Below, one piece after another: positions 18,152 through 26,559 of a stretch of 64,000 bases of DNA. The DNA is taken from the NCBI RefSeq assembly GCF_036023875.1, contig NZ_CP107931.1, positions 5,208,001 through 5,272,000 of the forward strand, given 5' to 3'. Within the stretch, counting starts at the first letter, position 1; every line of letters starts with the position of its first letter. The translations under genes and the position numbers were made by a program. The notes beneath the pieces are model-generated. The model was given only the letters and a program-made list of their open reading frames with translations, made no database searches and was not told the DNA's origin. The DNA comes from Mycobacterium sp. NBC_00419 (GTDB lineage Bacteria > Actinomycetota > Actinomycetes > Mycobacteriales > Mycobacteriaceae).

Positions 18152-19414
18152 CTAGCCCGACAGACCCTTGGCCCACGGGTAGGACTTCAAGTACGGGTCC
18201 GGCGTGATCGGGCCGGGGGAGGACCAGATGGTGTAGATCAGGCCGTCGGGCTTGATCTCACCGATGCGTGCGGTCTTGGTGATGTGGTGGTTCTCGCCGT
18301 CGATGGTGACCAGACCCTCGGGGGCGTCGAAGGTTACACCGCCCGCGTTGTCCTGGATTGCTTTGACGTCGAAGGACTTTGCCTTCTCGACGGTGTTCTT
18401 CCACAGGTAGACCGACACGTAGGCAGCCTCCATCGGGTCCGAGGTGACCCGGTTCTCGCCGTACTTGGCTTTGAACGCCGCGACGAAGGCCTTGTTCACC
18501 GGGTTGTCGAGGGTCTGGTAGTAGTTCCAGGCCGTCAACTGGCCCTCGATGTTCTGCGCACCGATGCCCTGGACCTCTTCCTCAGCGATCGAGACCGAGA
18601 CCACCGGCATCTTCTGCGCGGTCAGGCCGGCGTTGGTGTACTCCTTGAAGAACGCGACGTTGGAGTCGCCGTTGAGGGTGTTGAACACCGCTCCGGCGTT
18701 GGACGCGCGGACCTTGTTGACGATCGTCGAGAAGTCGGTGGAGCCCAGCGGGGTGTAGTCCTCGCCCTTGATCTCGATGCCGTTGGCCGCGGCGTAGGCC
18801 TTGATGATGCGGTTGGCGGTCTGCGGGAACACGTAGTCACTGCCCACCAGGTAGAGGGACTTGACGCCCTTCTCCTTGAGGTAGTCCAGTGCCGGCACGA
18901 TCTGCTGGTTGGTGGTGGCGCCGGTGTAGAAGATGTTCTTGGAGGACTCCAGGCCCTCGTACTGCACCGGGTAGTAGAGCAGCGAATTGTTGCTCTCGAA
19001 GACCGGCAGCATGGCCTTGCGGCTCGAGGAGGTCCAGCCGCCGAACACCGCGGCCACGCAGTCGTCCTTGATCAGCTTTTCGGCCTTCTGGGCGAAAACG
19101 GCCGGGTCGGAGGCGCCGTCCTCGCCGACGATCGTGATCTGCTTGCCCAGGACACCGCCCCTGGCGTTGATCTCGTCGACGGCGAGTTTGATGGAGTCCC
19201 GCACGGTGACCTCGGAGATCGCCATCGTTCCCGACAGCGAGTTCAACGAGCCCACTTTGATGCTGGAACCTGAGGTGTCCACGCACGATTCCGACTTTGC
19301 TGAATCGGTCTCACTGGCCTTGCTTCCGCAGCCGGACAACACCAGGCTCGCCGCGCAAACAATACTTCCCGCGGCCAGTGCCGATCGGTTCACTACGGAA
19401 CGTCGAAGGTGCAT
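18152..19414 (-). CDS. urtA: Urea ABC transporter substrate-binding lipoprotein UrtA
   Basis: A 420-residue lipoprotein that captures urea outside the membrane. The signal peptide ends in the lipobox L26-S-G-C29, so the mature protein is lipid-anchored at C29. The core is a periplasmic-binding-protein type I fold; stretches such as [28 protein letters not shown] ([19 protein letters not shown]) and [28 protein letters not shown] are hallmarks of UrtA rather than amino acid-binding homologues. A strong AGGAAAGG lies upstream of the ATG. It heads the urtABCDE operon. Confidence 0.96.
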   Translation of the reverse strand: MHLRRSVVNRSALAAGSIVCAASLVLSGCGSKASETDSAKSESCVDTSGSSIKVGSLNSLSGTMAISEVTVRDSIKLAVDEINARGGVLGKQITIVGEDGASDPAVFAQKAEKLIKDDCVAAVFGGWTSSSRKAMLPVFESNNSLLYYPVQYEGLESSKNIFYTGATTNQQIVPALDYLKEKGVKSLYLVGSDYVFPQTANRIIKAYAAANGIEIKGEDYTPLGSTDFSTIVNKVRASNAGAVFNTLNGDSNVAFFKEYTNAGLTAQKMPVVSVSIAEEEVQGIGAQNIEGQLTAWNYYQTLDNPVNKAFVAAFKAKYGENRVTSDPMEAAYVSVYLWKNTVEKAKSFDVKAIQDNAGGVTFDAPEGLVTIDGENHHITKTARIGEIKPDGLIYTIWSSPGPITPDPYLKSYPWAKGLSG

Positions 19415-19514
19415 GGATGCCCTTTCCTATTGTGAGTGACAAGCATTGGGTCCCGGCAGCAACGAAGCCGACGGGACCCACAGCGATGTAGACACCGGAC
19501 GTTAGAGCGCAGAA

Positions 19515-19540
19515 GTTTCTGTGAAATGTCTGTATGTGAC
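19515..19540 (-). promoter_or_regulatory. Possible GlnR-like half-sites upstream of urtA
   Basis: About 100 bases upstream of urtA, read on the minus strand, a GTCAC (plus-strand 19536-19540) and a GAAAC (19515-19519) face the same way with further AC-rich half-sites between them, including an AC-N9-AC spacing. Nitrogen-regulated mycobacterial promoters carry GlnR sites of such short GTnAC/GAAAC elements. The spacing does not fit the consensus well, so this is only a hint. Confidence 0.25.
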
Positions 19541-19628
19541 GAACGCATTAACGTGCTAGCTACTTCGCTGGGCCGATGCGGGCGGCGCATCGCGTAACGG
19601 CCTCGGTACGGTGGCCGATATGGCCGAT

Positions 19629-20057
19629 ATGCGAAAAGTGACAGCAAGGGTTGGTGCGGCGCTGGTATTGGCGGCTGCCGGTGTTGCCGGCACTGGAGCG
19701 GTCGCTGCCGCCGATCCGGCGGCCGGGCACCAGGTGACCTACACGCTCGCCACCGGCGGCACCTACGACTTCACCATCACCTATCTGACCGCGCAGCCGC
19801 CGAGCAAGGATGCGTTCAACGCCAACTCCGACGCGTTCATGAAGCGCGAGACCATCAGCGTGTCCCCGGATGCGCCGTGGGTCTTCACCACCACGCTCGC
19901 GGATCCGCAGTGGGCGTTCCTGCAGGTCGGGAGCACCACCCATGGCGGCCAGGCCGCGCCGAACGCGCACTGTGAGGTGTCCGTTGACGGCCAGGTGGCT
20001 GTCGCGCAGGACGCTGCGTACAGCCCGCAGTGCTACCTGTCGCGCTGGACGTCCTAA
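19629..20057 (+). CDS. Small secreted protein, unknown function
   Basis: A 142-residue exported protein with a clear signal peptide (basic MRKVTAR, hydrophobic alanine-rich core, cleavage near AVAAA-DP). The mature part is beta-rich and holds two cysteines (AHCEVSVDG and SPQCYLS) near the C-terminus that could form a disulfide; the spacing resembles the small MmpS-like/secreted beta-sandwich proteins of mycobacteria. Three in-frame starts exist (GTG 19611, ATG 19620, ATG 19629) because of a short direct repeat, GGCCGATAT, at the start; the last gives the most typical signal peptide. It overlaps the converging GGCT gene by four bases. Confidence 0.78.
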   Translation: MRKVTARVGAALVLAAAGVAGTGAVAAADPAAGHQVTYTLATGGTYDFTITYLTAQPPSKDAFNANSDAFMKRETISVSPDAPWVFTTTLADPQWAFLQVGSTTHGGQAAPNAHCEVSVDGQVAVAQDAAYSPQCYLSRWTS

Positions 20058-20395
20058 CCGGCGAAAACGTAGACCCACGCGGTGCGGCCCGATCTCAGCG
20101 GAACTGCAACGCGGGCATAGTCGTCGACCTCGTAGTCGTCGGCGGCGGCCAGTTCGGCTGGCGTGATCGCGAAGACGGTGCCCTCCACGGCGGCGTCGTC
20201 GCCGGCGGGTTTCAGGATCGGATGGCGGTCGCTGCCGCTGGTGGCGATGACGTGCGGATCGGTGATCGTCACATGGTCCAGCTCGTAGCCGGCGATGGCG
20301 TCGAGCTCACCGTCGAGTTCGCGGCCGAAGGTGGCCAGCTGAACGTCGCGCTGGCGCAGCGTCCCGTAGGAGAAGAGCAGTTCGGTCTGCGGCAT
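20054..20395 (-). CDS. AIG2-like/gamma-glutamylcyclotransferase family protein
   Basis: A 113-residue GGCT-fold protein. The substrate-binding loop FSYGTLR is at the N-terminus and the catalytic-type glutamate appears in DDYEVDDYARV; these are the two hallmarks of the AIG2/GGCT superfamily, whose members release pyroglutamate from gamma-glutamyl peptides or act on other gamma-glutamylamines. It lies 9 bases downstream of the dehalogenase gene (same strand), so it may be the third gene of the TetR-dehalogenase transcript. Confidence 0.88.
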   Translation of the reverse strand: MPQTELLFSYGTLRQRDVQLATFGRELDGELDAIAGYELDHVTITDPHVIATSGSDRHPILKPAGDDAAVEGTVFAITPAELAAADDYEVDDYARVAVPLRSGRTAWVYVFAG

Positions 20396-20404
20396 GACGG
20401 CCAG

Positions 20405-21295
20405 TCAAGCAGTACGACGCAGGCTCCGCACGAATTGGGCTACGGCCGCGCCGATCTCGTCGGCACTGTCCTCCTGGATGAAGTGGATGCCCGGCACGGT
20501 CACCTCGGTGAGGTTGGGCCAGGTGCGCACGTAGTCGCGGATCTCGCCGCGCATCAGTGCGCCCGGCTCGGCGTTGACGAAAAGCTTGGGCACGTCACTG
20601 GTTTCGAGCCACGCGGCATAGTCGCTCACCACGGCGGCGACGTCGGCGGGCTCACCGTCGATCGGGATGTTGCGTGGCCAGGACAGCGTCGGGCGCCGAT
20701 CCTCGCCGGGCGTGGCGAAGGGACGGCGGTAGTGCTCCATCTCCGTATCGGACAGGGTGCGCAGAATCGAGGCGGGCAGCACGCCCTCGACGAAGACGTT
20801 GTCGGTCAGGACCATCTGCTCGCCTTCGGGGGAGCGGAAGCCCTGAAAGACCGGACGTACCCGGTTGGGGAAGTTCGCCCAGCTGATCGGCTTGGCGATG
20901 CCTTCCATGAAGGCGATGCCGGCGACGCGGTCGCGATGCTGGTTGGCCCAGTCGAATCCCAGCGCGGTGCCCCAGTCGTGCAGGACCAGGGTGACGTTGT
21001 CGCCGAGGTCCAGTGCGTCCCAGAGCGCGAAGAGGTATTCGCGTTGTTCCCGGTAGTGGTAACTGCCGGGCCCGGAGTCCGGGAGCTTGTCGGAGCTGCC
21101 CATGCCGATCAGGTCGCAGGCCACGAGCCGGCCCAGTCCCTCGAGGTGGGGCATGACGTTGCGCCACAGGTAGGACGACGTGGGGTTGCCATGCTGGAAC
21201 ACGATCGCGTCACCGGCGCCCTCGTCGATGTAGGCCATCCGCTTGCCCAGGACCTCGGCGTACTTCAGGTGGCCGTACGGGGTGGCGTTGGTCAT
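20405..21295 (-). CDS. dhaA: Haloalkane dehalogenase (LinB/DmbA-type)
   Basis: A 296-residue alpha/beta hydrolase that cleaves carbon-halogen bonds by a covalent ester intermediate. The residues match subfamily II dehalogenases such as LinB: nucleophile D107 ([10 protein letters not shown]), halide-stabilising N37 (HGNPTS) and W108, acid E131 (FMEGI) and base H271 (GIHFIQED), each one position lower than in LinB. The stretches [21 protein letters not shown] and [10 protein letters not shown] are nearly the LinB text. The ATG overlaps the TetR stop by four bases (ATGA), so regulator and enzyme are coupled. The position corresponds to Rv2579 of M. tuberculosis. No signal peptide, hence cytoplasmic. 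Confidence 0.96.
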   Translation of the reverse strand: MTNATPYGHLKYAEVLGKRMAYIDEGAGDAIVFQHGNPTSSYLWRNVMPHLEGLGRLVACDLIGMGSSDKLPDSGPGSYHYREQREYLFALWDALDLGDNVTLVLHDWGTALGFDWANQHRDRVAGIAFMEGIAKPISWANFPNRVRPVFQGFRSPEGEQMVLTDNVFVEGVLPASILRTLSDTEMEHYRRPFATPGEDRRPTLSWPRNIPIDGEPADVAAVVSDYAAWLETSDVPKLFVNAEPGALMRGEIRDYVRTWPNLTEVTVPGIHFIQEDSADEIGAAVAQFVRSLRRTA

Positions 21296-21897
21296 CGGTG
21301 TCCTTCGGGGCGGGTGTGGTCGGCGTAGGTGGCCGCGGTCTCACGGGCGATCCGTAGAACCCGTGCCGAGAACTCGTCGTCGGGGACCGCCCGCGCCAGG
21401 GCGATGCCGCCGAAGCAGATGATGGCCAGCGCGATGGCGTCGTCCATCCGGTCCTCGGTTTCCTCGCCGTCGCAGACCGCGGCCAGGGAGATCTCCAGCT
21501 CGCGCTGATAGGTGGCGCGGAAACTATCCGGGGCCCGGGCGGCGTCCGAGCTGAGCGCGGCGAAGCCGCATGCGGTGCCGAGGTCGTCGCGGTGCGCCGG
21601 GGTCAGGTAGCGCCGGGCGAGGCGTTTGAGTCGTTCGTTCCAGGGTTCTTTCGGCCCGGGTTTGATCCAGTGCGAACGGCCCGTGGTGATGGCGTGGGCG
21701 AATGCCGCGTCGGCGAGTTCGCTCTTGGTGTCGAAATGGGAGTAGAAGGCGCCATGGGTGAGGCCGGCGTCGTGCATGACGGGCACGATCGCGGTTCCCT
21801 CGATGCCCTCTTCGCGCAGCCTGCGTGCGGCGGCGTCGAGGATTCGCTCGAGTGACTGCTGCTTGCCGAGCCGGCGGCGAGATGGTGCATTTCGCAT
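21292..21897 (-). CDS. TetR-family transcriptional regulator
   Basis: A 201-residue repressor with an N-terminal TetR helix-turn-helix ([13 protein letters not shown] through [26 protein letters not shown]) and a variable ligand-binding C-terminal domain ([15 protein letters not shown] resembles the TetR_C_16/YcdC-like group). The ATG at 21897 lies inside a palindrome, suggesting autoregulation; an ATG four codons earlier (21909) is possible. It is co-transcribed with the dehalogenase gene, which it probably controls. Confidence 0.9.
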   Translation of the reverse strand: MRNAPSRRRLGKQQSLERILDAAARRLREEGIEGTAIVPVMHDAGLTHGAFYSHFDTKSELADAAFAHAITTGRSHWIKPGPKEPWNERLKRLARRYLTPAHRDDLGTACGFAALSSDAARAPDSFRATYQRELEISLAAVCDGEETEDRMDDAIALAIICFGGIALARAVPDDEFSARVLRIARETAATYADHTRPEGHR

Positions 21898-21933
21898 GAT
21901 GCTGATCATGCTAATCACATGATGGGCATCATG
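21894..21933. promoter_or_regulatory. Twin palindromes, candidate TetR operators
   Basis: Two perfect inverted repeats lie back to back between the TetR gene and the divergent membrane protein gene. The first is GCATGAT, 4-base spacer, ATCATGC (21894-21911), overlapping the TetR start codon; the second is CATGATG, 2-base spacer, CATCATG (21918-21933). Both share the ATGATG/CATCAT core. Such paired palindromes at a divergent promoter are typical operators for the local TetR repressor. The protein-DNA link is inferred. Confidence 0.6.
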
Positions 21934-21969
21934 CCAATACCCAGTGGTGGCATGCTGGCTGGTGTGGGG

Positions 21970-22626
21970 ATGATCTTCCGGTTGGCCGAGCTGCTGCTGA
22001 TCCTGGTGCCGTTGGCGGGTGCGATCTATGCGGCCATCAAGGGGGTCTCGGCGCTCAACCGGCGTCAGAACCCGGGTGCTGCTGATGAACCAGCTCTGCC
22101 TGCCGAACGTTCTGAGCCGAAAAGCCAAGCCGCGCAATGGCGCACGATCACCCGCGTGCTCGACGAACACAGCCGCACCGACAGGCGCTGGCTGGACTAC
22201 GAACTCGATGCCGCCAAGCTGCTGGATTTCCCGGTGATGACCGATATGCGTGAGCCGCTGACGGTGGCGTTCCACCGGGCCAAGCTGCGTGCCGACCTGC
22301 TGCGGCCGGCCAAGGCCGAGGAGCTGCTCGACGATCCCGAGGCCGCCCGGCAGTATCTCGACGCCGTGGAGGCCTACGCGACGGCATTCGGCGCCGCCGA
22401 GGCCGAGGCGGCGCGCCGGCGGCGCAGCGACTTCAGCCGCGAGGACCAGCAGCGGCTGACCCGCGCCCAGAGCCTGCTGCGGGTGGCCTCCGACGGCGGG
22501 GCGACTCCGCAGGAGCGCGAGCGCGCGTACGACCTTGCCCGCGGTGAACTCGAGGGCTTGGTGGTGCTGCCGGATCGGACCCGCGGTGCGCTGGAGCGAG
22601 GAATTGCGGGGGAGTTGGATGATTGA
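21970..22626 (+). CDS. Hypothetical protein with N-terminal membrane helix
   Basis: A 218-residue protein: one N-terminal hydrophobic helix (MIFRLAELLLILVPLAGAIYAAI), then a charged, alanine- and arginine-rich, predicted helical cytoplasmic part. No enzyme motif is visible and I do not recognise a family beyond similar mycobacterial membrane-anchored proteins. The frame is open from 21919, but that ATG sits in the candidate operator and lacks a ribosome binding site; the ATG at 21970 follows GGTGTGGGG. Divergent from the TetR gene. Confidence 0.7.
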   Translation: MIFRLAELLLILVPLAGAIYAAIKGVSALNRRQNPGAADEPALPAERSEPKSQAAQWRTITRVLDEHSRTDRRWLDYELDAAKLLDFPVMTDMREPLTVAFHRAKLRADLLRPAKAEELLDDPEAARQYLDAVEAYATAFGAAEAEAARRRRSDFSREDQQRLTRAQSLLRVASDGGATPQERERAYDLARGELEGLVVLPDRTRGALERGIAGELDD

Positions 22627-22902
22627 CGCGAGTGGCGGGTGCCCGCTACGGAGCGGCTGTTGCAGCGATTTACGACCAACCAGAGTCAATACGCCCGGCG
22701 CTCAATGACGTAGACACGTTGCTGGTCGCCCGCCCACAGTCGGTGGACAATTTGTCAACCGCTCCAGCGTCATTGATGCCGTGGCCGGGCAGCAAGAACC
22801 TGGCCGGTGTCGGCGTACAGCACCCGGCATCGGCGGAAGGTCTCCGCGTCAGATAGACGGTCGGTATCGTTCTTTGCCAACGGCAAGTCCAGCTGAGGTG
22901 GG

Positions 22903-24189
22903 GTGGGGGGTGAAGTGGTGAAGTTGGTCCCGGCGCTGGCCACGTTGATGGATCCGGCGTTGGTGATGGGCCGCGTTGCTGAGCAGGCGTGTGTACTCAT
23001 GCCGAAAGCTGATGGATCAGCCGTTGCGCTGCTTCGCGCCTCTGATGATTCGTACGTCACGGTGTCCTGCCACGGCGTGATTGCGGCTACGACGGGTTTC
23101 GCGGTGCCCAAGGCGAGCAGTTTCCAGGGCCTTGCGGCGCGGGAGAAAAGACCCATGCTGATCGATGACGCGACCGTGGACTTGCGACTGTCGCAACGTG
23201 TTCATGCGATGAACAAGCAGTGGGGTACCAGGTCGTGGGCGGTGATTCCCCTGATGCATGGCGACGACGCCATCGGATCACTGATGCTGGCTGCGCGGGC
23301 ACCTCGGGTGTTCGACGAGACGGACATTGACGTCATGCTCGAGATCAGCGAGTTCGTCTCGACGTTGACCTACGCGATGGCAGATGGCGAGGAGCTCGGA
23401 AAGAGCAGTATCACAGCGCGTTTCGTCGCCTCGGTGATGCTGCCGGAAGCAGCAGAGGTTCAGGGATTGCAGGACCGAATGGACACCCTGCTGATGCAGC
23501 CGGAGGCCCTCAGTGCGGTGTTCCAGCCCATCGTCCATCTGGCGAGCGGAGCGACGGTTGCATACGAAGGACTGACGCGCTTTCCCGCGTCACCGAAGTT
23601 CACACCACTGCAATGGTTTAGTGCTGCCCGGCGGGTGGGCCGGGGCATCGAACTGGAATATGCGGCGCTGCGCACGATTCTGACCGCCGCTCGCGCAAAC
23701 CCCGGTGAGTGTCCGGTTGGGGTCAATCTCAGCCCGAGTGCGGCGGGCGAGCCGGCGATTCAAGAGATGCTGACAAGCCAGGACCGGCCGCTGATCGTGG
23801 AAATCACTGAGCACGAACCATTTCCCGATTACCTCGCCGCGGATCTGATGCGTCTGCGTATTCGCGGAATCCATCTGGCAGTCGACGATGCCGGCGCCGG
23901 ATACGCCAGTTTCACCCAACTGCTGCGCTTGCGACCGGACATCATCAAGATCGACGGCGAGTTGATCCACGGCATCGATGAAGATCCCGCCAAGCGTGCG
24001 TTGACGACCGCACTCAACACGCTGGCATCTGAGCTGCAGGCGAAAACAGTGGCTGAGGCTGTAGAGACGCCCGAGCAGCTACACACACTTCTCGGTCTCG
24101 GCGTCGAATACGGCCAAGGCTTCTTCCTCGGGCGACCCCAACGCGAAGCCCAGCCGTACCTGGACGGGAAATACGCTCGGCTGGCCTAA
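22903..24189 (+). CDS. GAF-EAL cyclic di-GMP phosphodiesterase
   Basis: A 428-residue cytoplasmic signalling protein. Residues about 10-160 form a GAF sensor domain; residues about 190-420 form an EAL domain that hydrolyses c-di-GMP to pGpG. Catalytic and metal residues are all present: E222 (EGL in place of EAL), N275 (VNLSP), E300 (EITEHE), D328-D329 (VDDAGAG), K349 (IIKID), E385 (AEAVE) and Q405 (GQGFFLG). There is no GGDEF domain. Several GTG starts (22903, 22915, 22918) follow a G-rich ribosome binding region and cannot be separated. GAF ligand unknown. Confidence 0.93.
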   Translation: MGGEVVKLVPALATLMDPALVMGRVAEQACVLMPKADGSAVALLRASDDSYVTVSCHGVIAATTGFAVPKASSFQGLAAREKRPMLIDDATVDLRLSQRVHAMNKQWGTRSWAVIPLMHGDDAIGSLMLAARAPRVFDETDIDVMLEISEFVSTLTYAMADGEELGKSSITARFVASVMLPEAAEVQGLQDRMDTLLMQPEALSAVFQPIVHLASGATVAYEGLTRFPASPKFTPLQWFSAARRVGRGIELEYAALRTILTAARANPGECPVGVNLSPSAAGEPAIQEMLTSQDRPLIVEITEHEPFPDYLAADLMRLRIRGIHLAVDDAGAGYASFTQLLRLRPDIIKIDGELIHGIDEDPAKRALTTALNTLASELQAKTVAEAVETPEQLHTLLGLGVEYGQGFFLGRPQREAQPYLDGKYARLA

Positions 24190-24241
24190 GCGACGCGTTT
24201 CCCGAGGCCGATCTTTCCCGCTGATCGGGGTTGACAGTGCA

Positions 24242-24257
24242 TCGAACGCATGTTCGA
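24242..24257. promoter_or_regulatory. Perfect LexA (SOS) box
   Basis: The palindrome TCGAACGCATGTTCGA matches the actinobacterial LexA consensus (TCGAAC, 4 bases, GTTCGA) at every position. It lies only 5 to 8 bases ahead of the radical SAM start codon, where LexA binding would block transcription or the first steps of it. From memory, the M. tuberculosis orthologue Rv2578c also belongs to the LexA regulon. Confidence 0.88.
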
Positions 24258-24265
24258 CTGATGTG

Positions 24266-25279
24266 ATGCGGTGGTCGGACCAGGGGGTCAGGGTCGACGA
24301 CGGAGCGCTGCCCGGTCTGCAGCGCATCGGATTCGTGCGCACGGTGCGCACCCCGCAATTCGAGGGTGTGACGTTCCACGAGGTGCTGTGCAAATCAGCC
24401 CTGAACAAGATCCCCGCCGCGGCCATGCTGCCGTTCCAGTACACCGTCAACGGCTACCGCGGCTGCGCGCACGCCTGCCGATATTGCTTCGCGCGCCCCA
24501 CCCATGAATACCTGGAGCTCGATCCCGGCGCGGACTTCGACAGCCAGATCGTGGTGAAGACCAACGTCGTCGAAGTGCTGCGCCGCGAACTTGCCCGCCC
24601 GTCCTGGCGTCGTGACACCGTGGCCCTGGGCACCAACACCGATCCCTACCAACGGGCCGAGGGCCGCTACGCACTGATGCCGGGAATCATTGCCGCGCTG
24701 GCCGGTTCTGGCACACCGCTGTCCATCCTCACCAAGGGCACGCTGCTGCGCCGAGACCTGCCACTGATTGCCGATGCAGCCCAACAGGTTCCGCTGTCGG
24801 TGGCTATCTCGCTGGCGGTCGCCGATCCCGACCTGCACCGTGACGTCGAACCCGGCACGCCGTCACCGGCGGCCCGCCTGGACCTGATTGCCGCGGTCCG
24901 TGACGCCGGGCTGGACTGTCATGTCATGGTGGCGCCGGTGCTGCCGCATCTGACCGACTCCGTCGAGCATCTGGACAGCCTGCTGGGACAGATCGCGGCT
25001 GCTGGTGCCACCGGGGTTACCGTCTTCGGCCTGCACCTGCGCAGCTCGACCCGGGGCTGGTTCATGGGCTGGCTGGCGCGCTCGCATCCCGAGCTCGTCG
25101 CGACCTACCGCACGCTGTACCGCCGCAGCGCCTACCTCCCGGAGGACTACCGGCAGATGCTGCGCCGGCGGGCCGCGCCGCTGGTCGCCAAGCACCGGCT
25201 GACCGGAGACCACCGGCCATTCAGGTCGGCGCGTGCGGCAACGCTACCCGCGGCCCAGCCGGAGTTGACGCTGTTCTGA
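24266..25279 (+). CDS. Radical SAM protein (spore photoproduct lyase-like, Rv2578c type)
   Basis: A 337-residue radical SAM enzyme. The 4Fe-4S/SAM motif is C-x3-C-x2-C (GCAHACRYCFAR), followed by a GTNTDPYQRAEGRY segment characteristic of the SplB/Rv2578c group, a SAM-radical TIM-barrel and a basic C-terminus. SplB enzymes reverse thymine dimer photoproducts; the DNA-repair role here is supported by the LexA box directly upstream but unproven. ATG 24266 or GTG 24263 can start it. M. tuberculosis synteny (next to dhaA) is kept except for the inserted regulator, membrane and GAF-EAL genes. Confidence 0.92.
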   Translation: MRWSDQGVRVDDGALPGLQRIGFVRTVRTPQFEGVTFHEVLCKSALNKIPAAAMLPFQYTVNGYRGCAHACRYCFARPTHEYLELDPGADFDSQIVVKTNVVEVLRRELARPSWRRDTVALGTNTDPYQRAEGRYALMPGIIAALAGSGTPLSILTKGTLLRRDLPLIADAAQQVPLSVAISLAVADPDLHRDVEPGTPSPAARLDLIAAVRDAGLDCHVMVAPVLPHLTDSVEHLDSLLGQIAAAGATGVTVFGLHLRSSTRGWFMGWLARSHPELVATYRTLYRRSAYLPEDYRQMLRRRAAPLVAKHRLTGDHRPFRSARAATLPAAQPELTLF

Positions 25280-25280
25280 T

Positions 25281-25304
25281 CCGCCGAACGTGGGGGGACG
25301 GCGG
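25281..25304. terminator. Hairpin between converging genes
   Basis: CCGCCG (25281-25286) and CGGCGG (25299-25304) form a GC-only 6-bp stem with a 12-base, G-rich loop in the 29-base gap between the converging radical SAM and acyl-CoA dehydrogenase genes. There is no T-tract, as is common in mycobacteria. Bidirectional termination is a reasonable guess. Confidence 0.4.
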
Positions 25305-25308
25305 GAAC

Positions 25309-26559
25309 CTAGCCGCGGCCGCGCTTGACCTGGTTGAACGGCACGCCCTTGTCGGCGGCCAGCTCGCGCGGGAAGCCCAGCACCCGCTCGCCGATCACGT
25401 TGCGCCCCACCTCGGTGGTGCCACCGCCCAGCGAGGCGGTCTGTCGGGACAGGTAGCGATTCCCGATGGCGAACAGCTCGTCGTCACCGGTGTCGACCAC
25501 CCCGGCGCTGCCGGCGATCGCGAGGGTGGTGTCGAGTTCGGTGTTGATGTTCTCCGCGTGCGAGATACGGATGATGGTGCCCGCCGTCGGCGGCAGGGAG
25601 CCGTCGTTGACGCCGTGATAGACGTGATCGACCAGCTGCTCCTGCACGGCGCGGTGTACCAGCGCCCGGCCCGCCAACTCCTGGAGCCGTTCGTTGTCGG
25701 CCTGGCCGATCCGCTGCAGGAGTGCGACGTAGTCGGTCGGCTTGTCAGTCTTGCCTTCGGCGCCGATGCCGCTGGAGAACTCCGAGCCACCGCCCACCGC
25801 GCGCCGCTCGTGGTAGAGCTGGCGGGAGGCGACGGCCCAGCCGTCGTTGACCTTGCCGACCACGCTGTCGTCGCCGACCTCGAGACCGTCGAAGAACTCC
25901 TCGCAGAACTCGATGGAACCGTTAACCTGCTTGATGCGCCGAAGGGTGATCCCGGGCGCGTTCAGCGGCACCAGGAACATGGTCAGTCCCTCGTGTTTGG
26001 GCACGTCCCAGTTGGTGCGGGCCAGCAGGGTTCCGTAGTCGGCGGCGAAAGCGCTTGTGCTCCAGGTCTTCGCACCGTTGATGACCCACGTGTCGCCGCG
26101 CCGCTCGGCCCGGGTGATGACGCCGGCCAGATCGGAGCCGCCGCTGGGCTCAGACAGCAACTGGACCAGGACCTCGTCGCCACGCAGCACTCCGCCGATG
26201 TGTGTGCGCTTCTGCTCCTCGCTGCCCATGTCGAGAATCGTTGCCGCGCAGATGGTGAACGTCGGTGTGTTGAGGATGATCGGCATCTCGTAGCTGCGGG
26301 ACTCGATGTCGAAGGCCCGCTGGTATTCGATGGGCAGACCCAGGCCGCCGTACTCGCGCGGAAAGCAGATGCCGGCGAACCCGCCCTCCCAGAGCTTGCG
26401 TTGGAGTTCGCGGGCCCGCTGCCATGGAGCTTCCTCGCCGCGGTCGGCGTCGGGCGGGTCGTTCGGGTCGATGGACGGCATGTTCTCGGCCAGCCACTTG
26501 CGGGCGCGGGCGGCGAACTCGACGACTGATTCTGTCTGCACAGCAGTGGTTTCGGTCAT
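25309..26559 (-). CDS. Acyl-CoA dehydrogenase (large partner)
   Basis: A 416-residue flavin acyl-CoA dehydrogenase. The text CFPREYGGLGLPIEYQRAFDIE, LSEPSGGSDLAGVITRAERRGDTWVINGAKTWSTSA and the C-terminal ISHAENINTELDTTLAIAGSAGV fit the FadE group with the FAD/substrate-binding core of three domains. Its start overlaps the stop of the second dehydrogenase (26559-27692) by a single base (TGATG). In mycobacterial steroid side-chain degradation, two such adjacent genes give the two different subunits of an alpha2-beta2 enzyme; the same may hold here. Confidence 0.93.
   Translation of the reverse strand: MTETTAVQTESVVEFAARARKWLAENMPSIDPNDPPDADRGEEAPWQRARELQRKLWEGGFAGICFPREYGGLGLPIEYQRAFDIESRSYEMPIILNTPTFTICAATILDMGSEEQKRTHIGGVLRGDEVLVQLLSEPSGGSDLAGVITRAERRGDTWVINGAKTWSTSAFAADYGTLLARTNWDVPKHEGLTMFLVPLNAPGITLRRIKQVNGSIEFCEEFFDGLEVGDDSVVGKVNDGWAVASRQLYHERRAVGGGSEFSSGIGAEGKTDKPTDYVALLQRIGQADNERLQELAGRALVHRAVQEQLVDHVYHGVNDGSLPPTAGTIIRISHAENINTELDTTLAIAGSAGVVDTGDDELFAIGNRYLSRQTASLGGGTTEVGRNVIGERVLGFPRELAADKGVPFNQVKRGRG

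Noticed and set aside
22623..22856. A 77-codon frame overlapping the upstream gene by four bases (TTG start)
   Set aside because: Weak third-position GC bias, no recognisable domain, no ribosome site; more likely intergenic sequence before the GAF-EAL gene.
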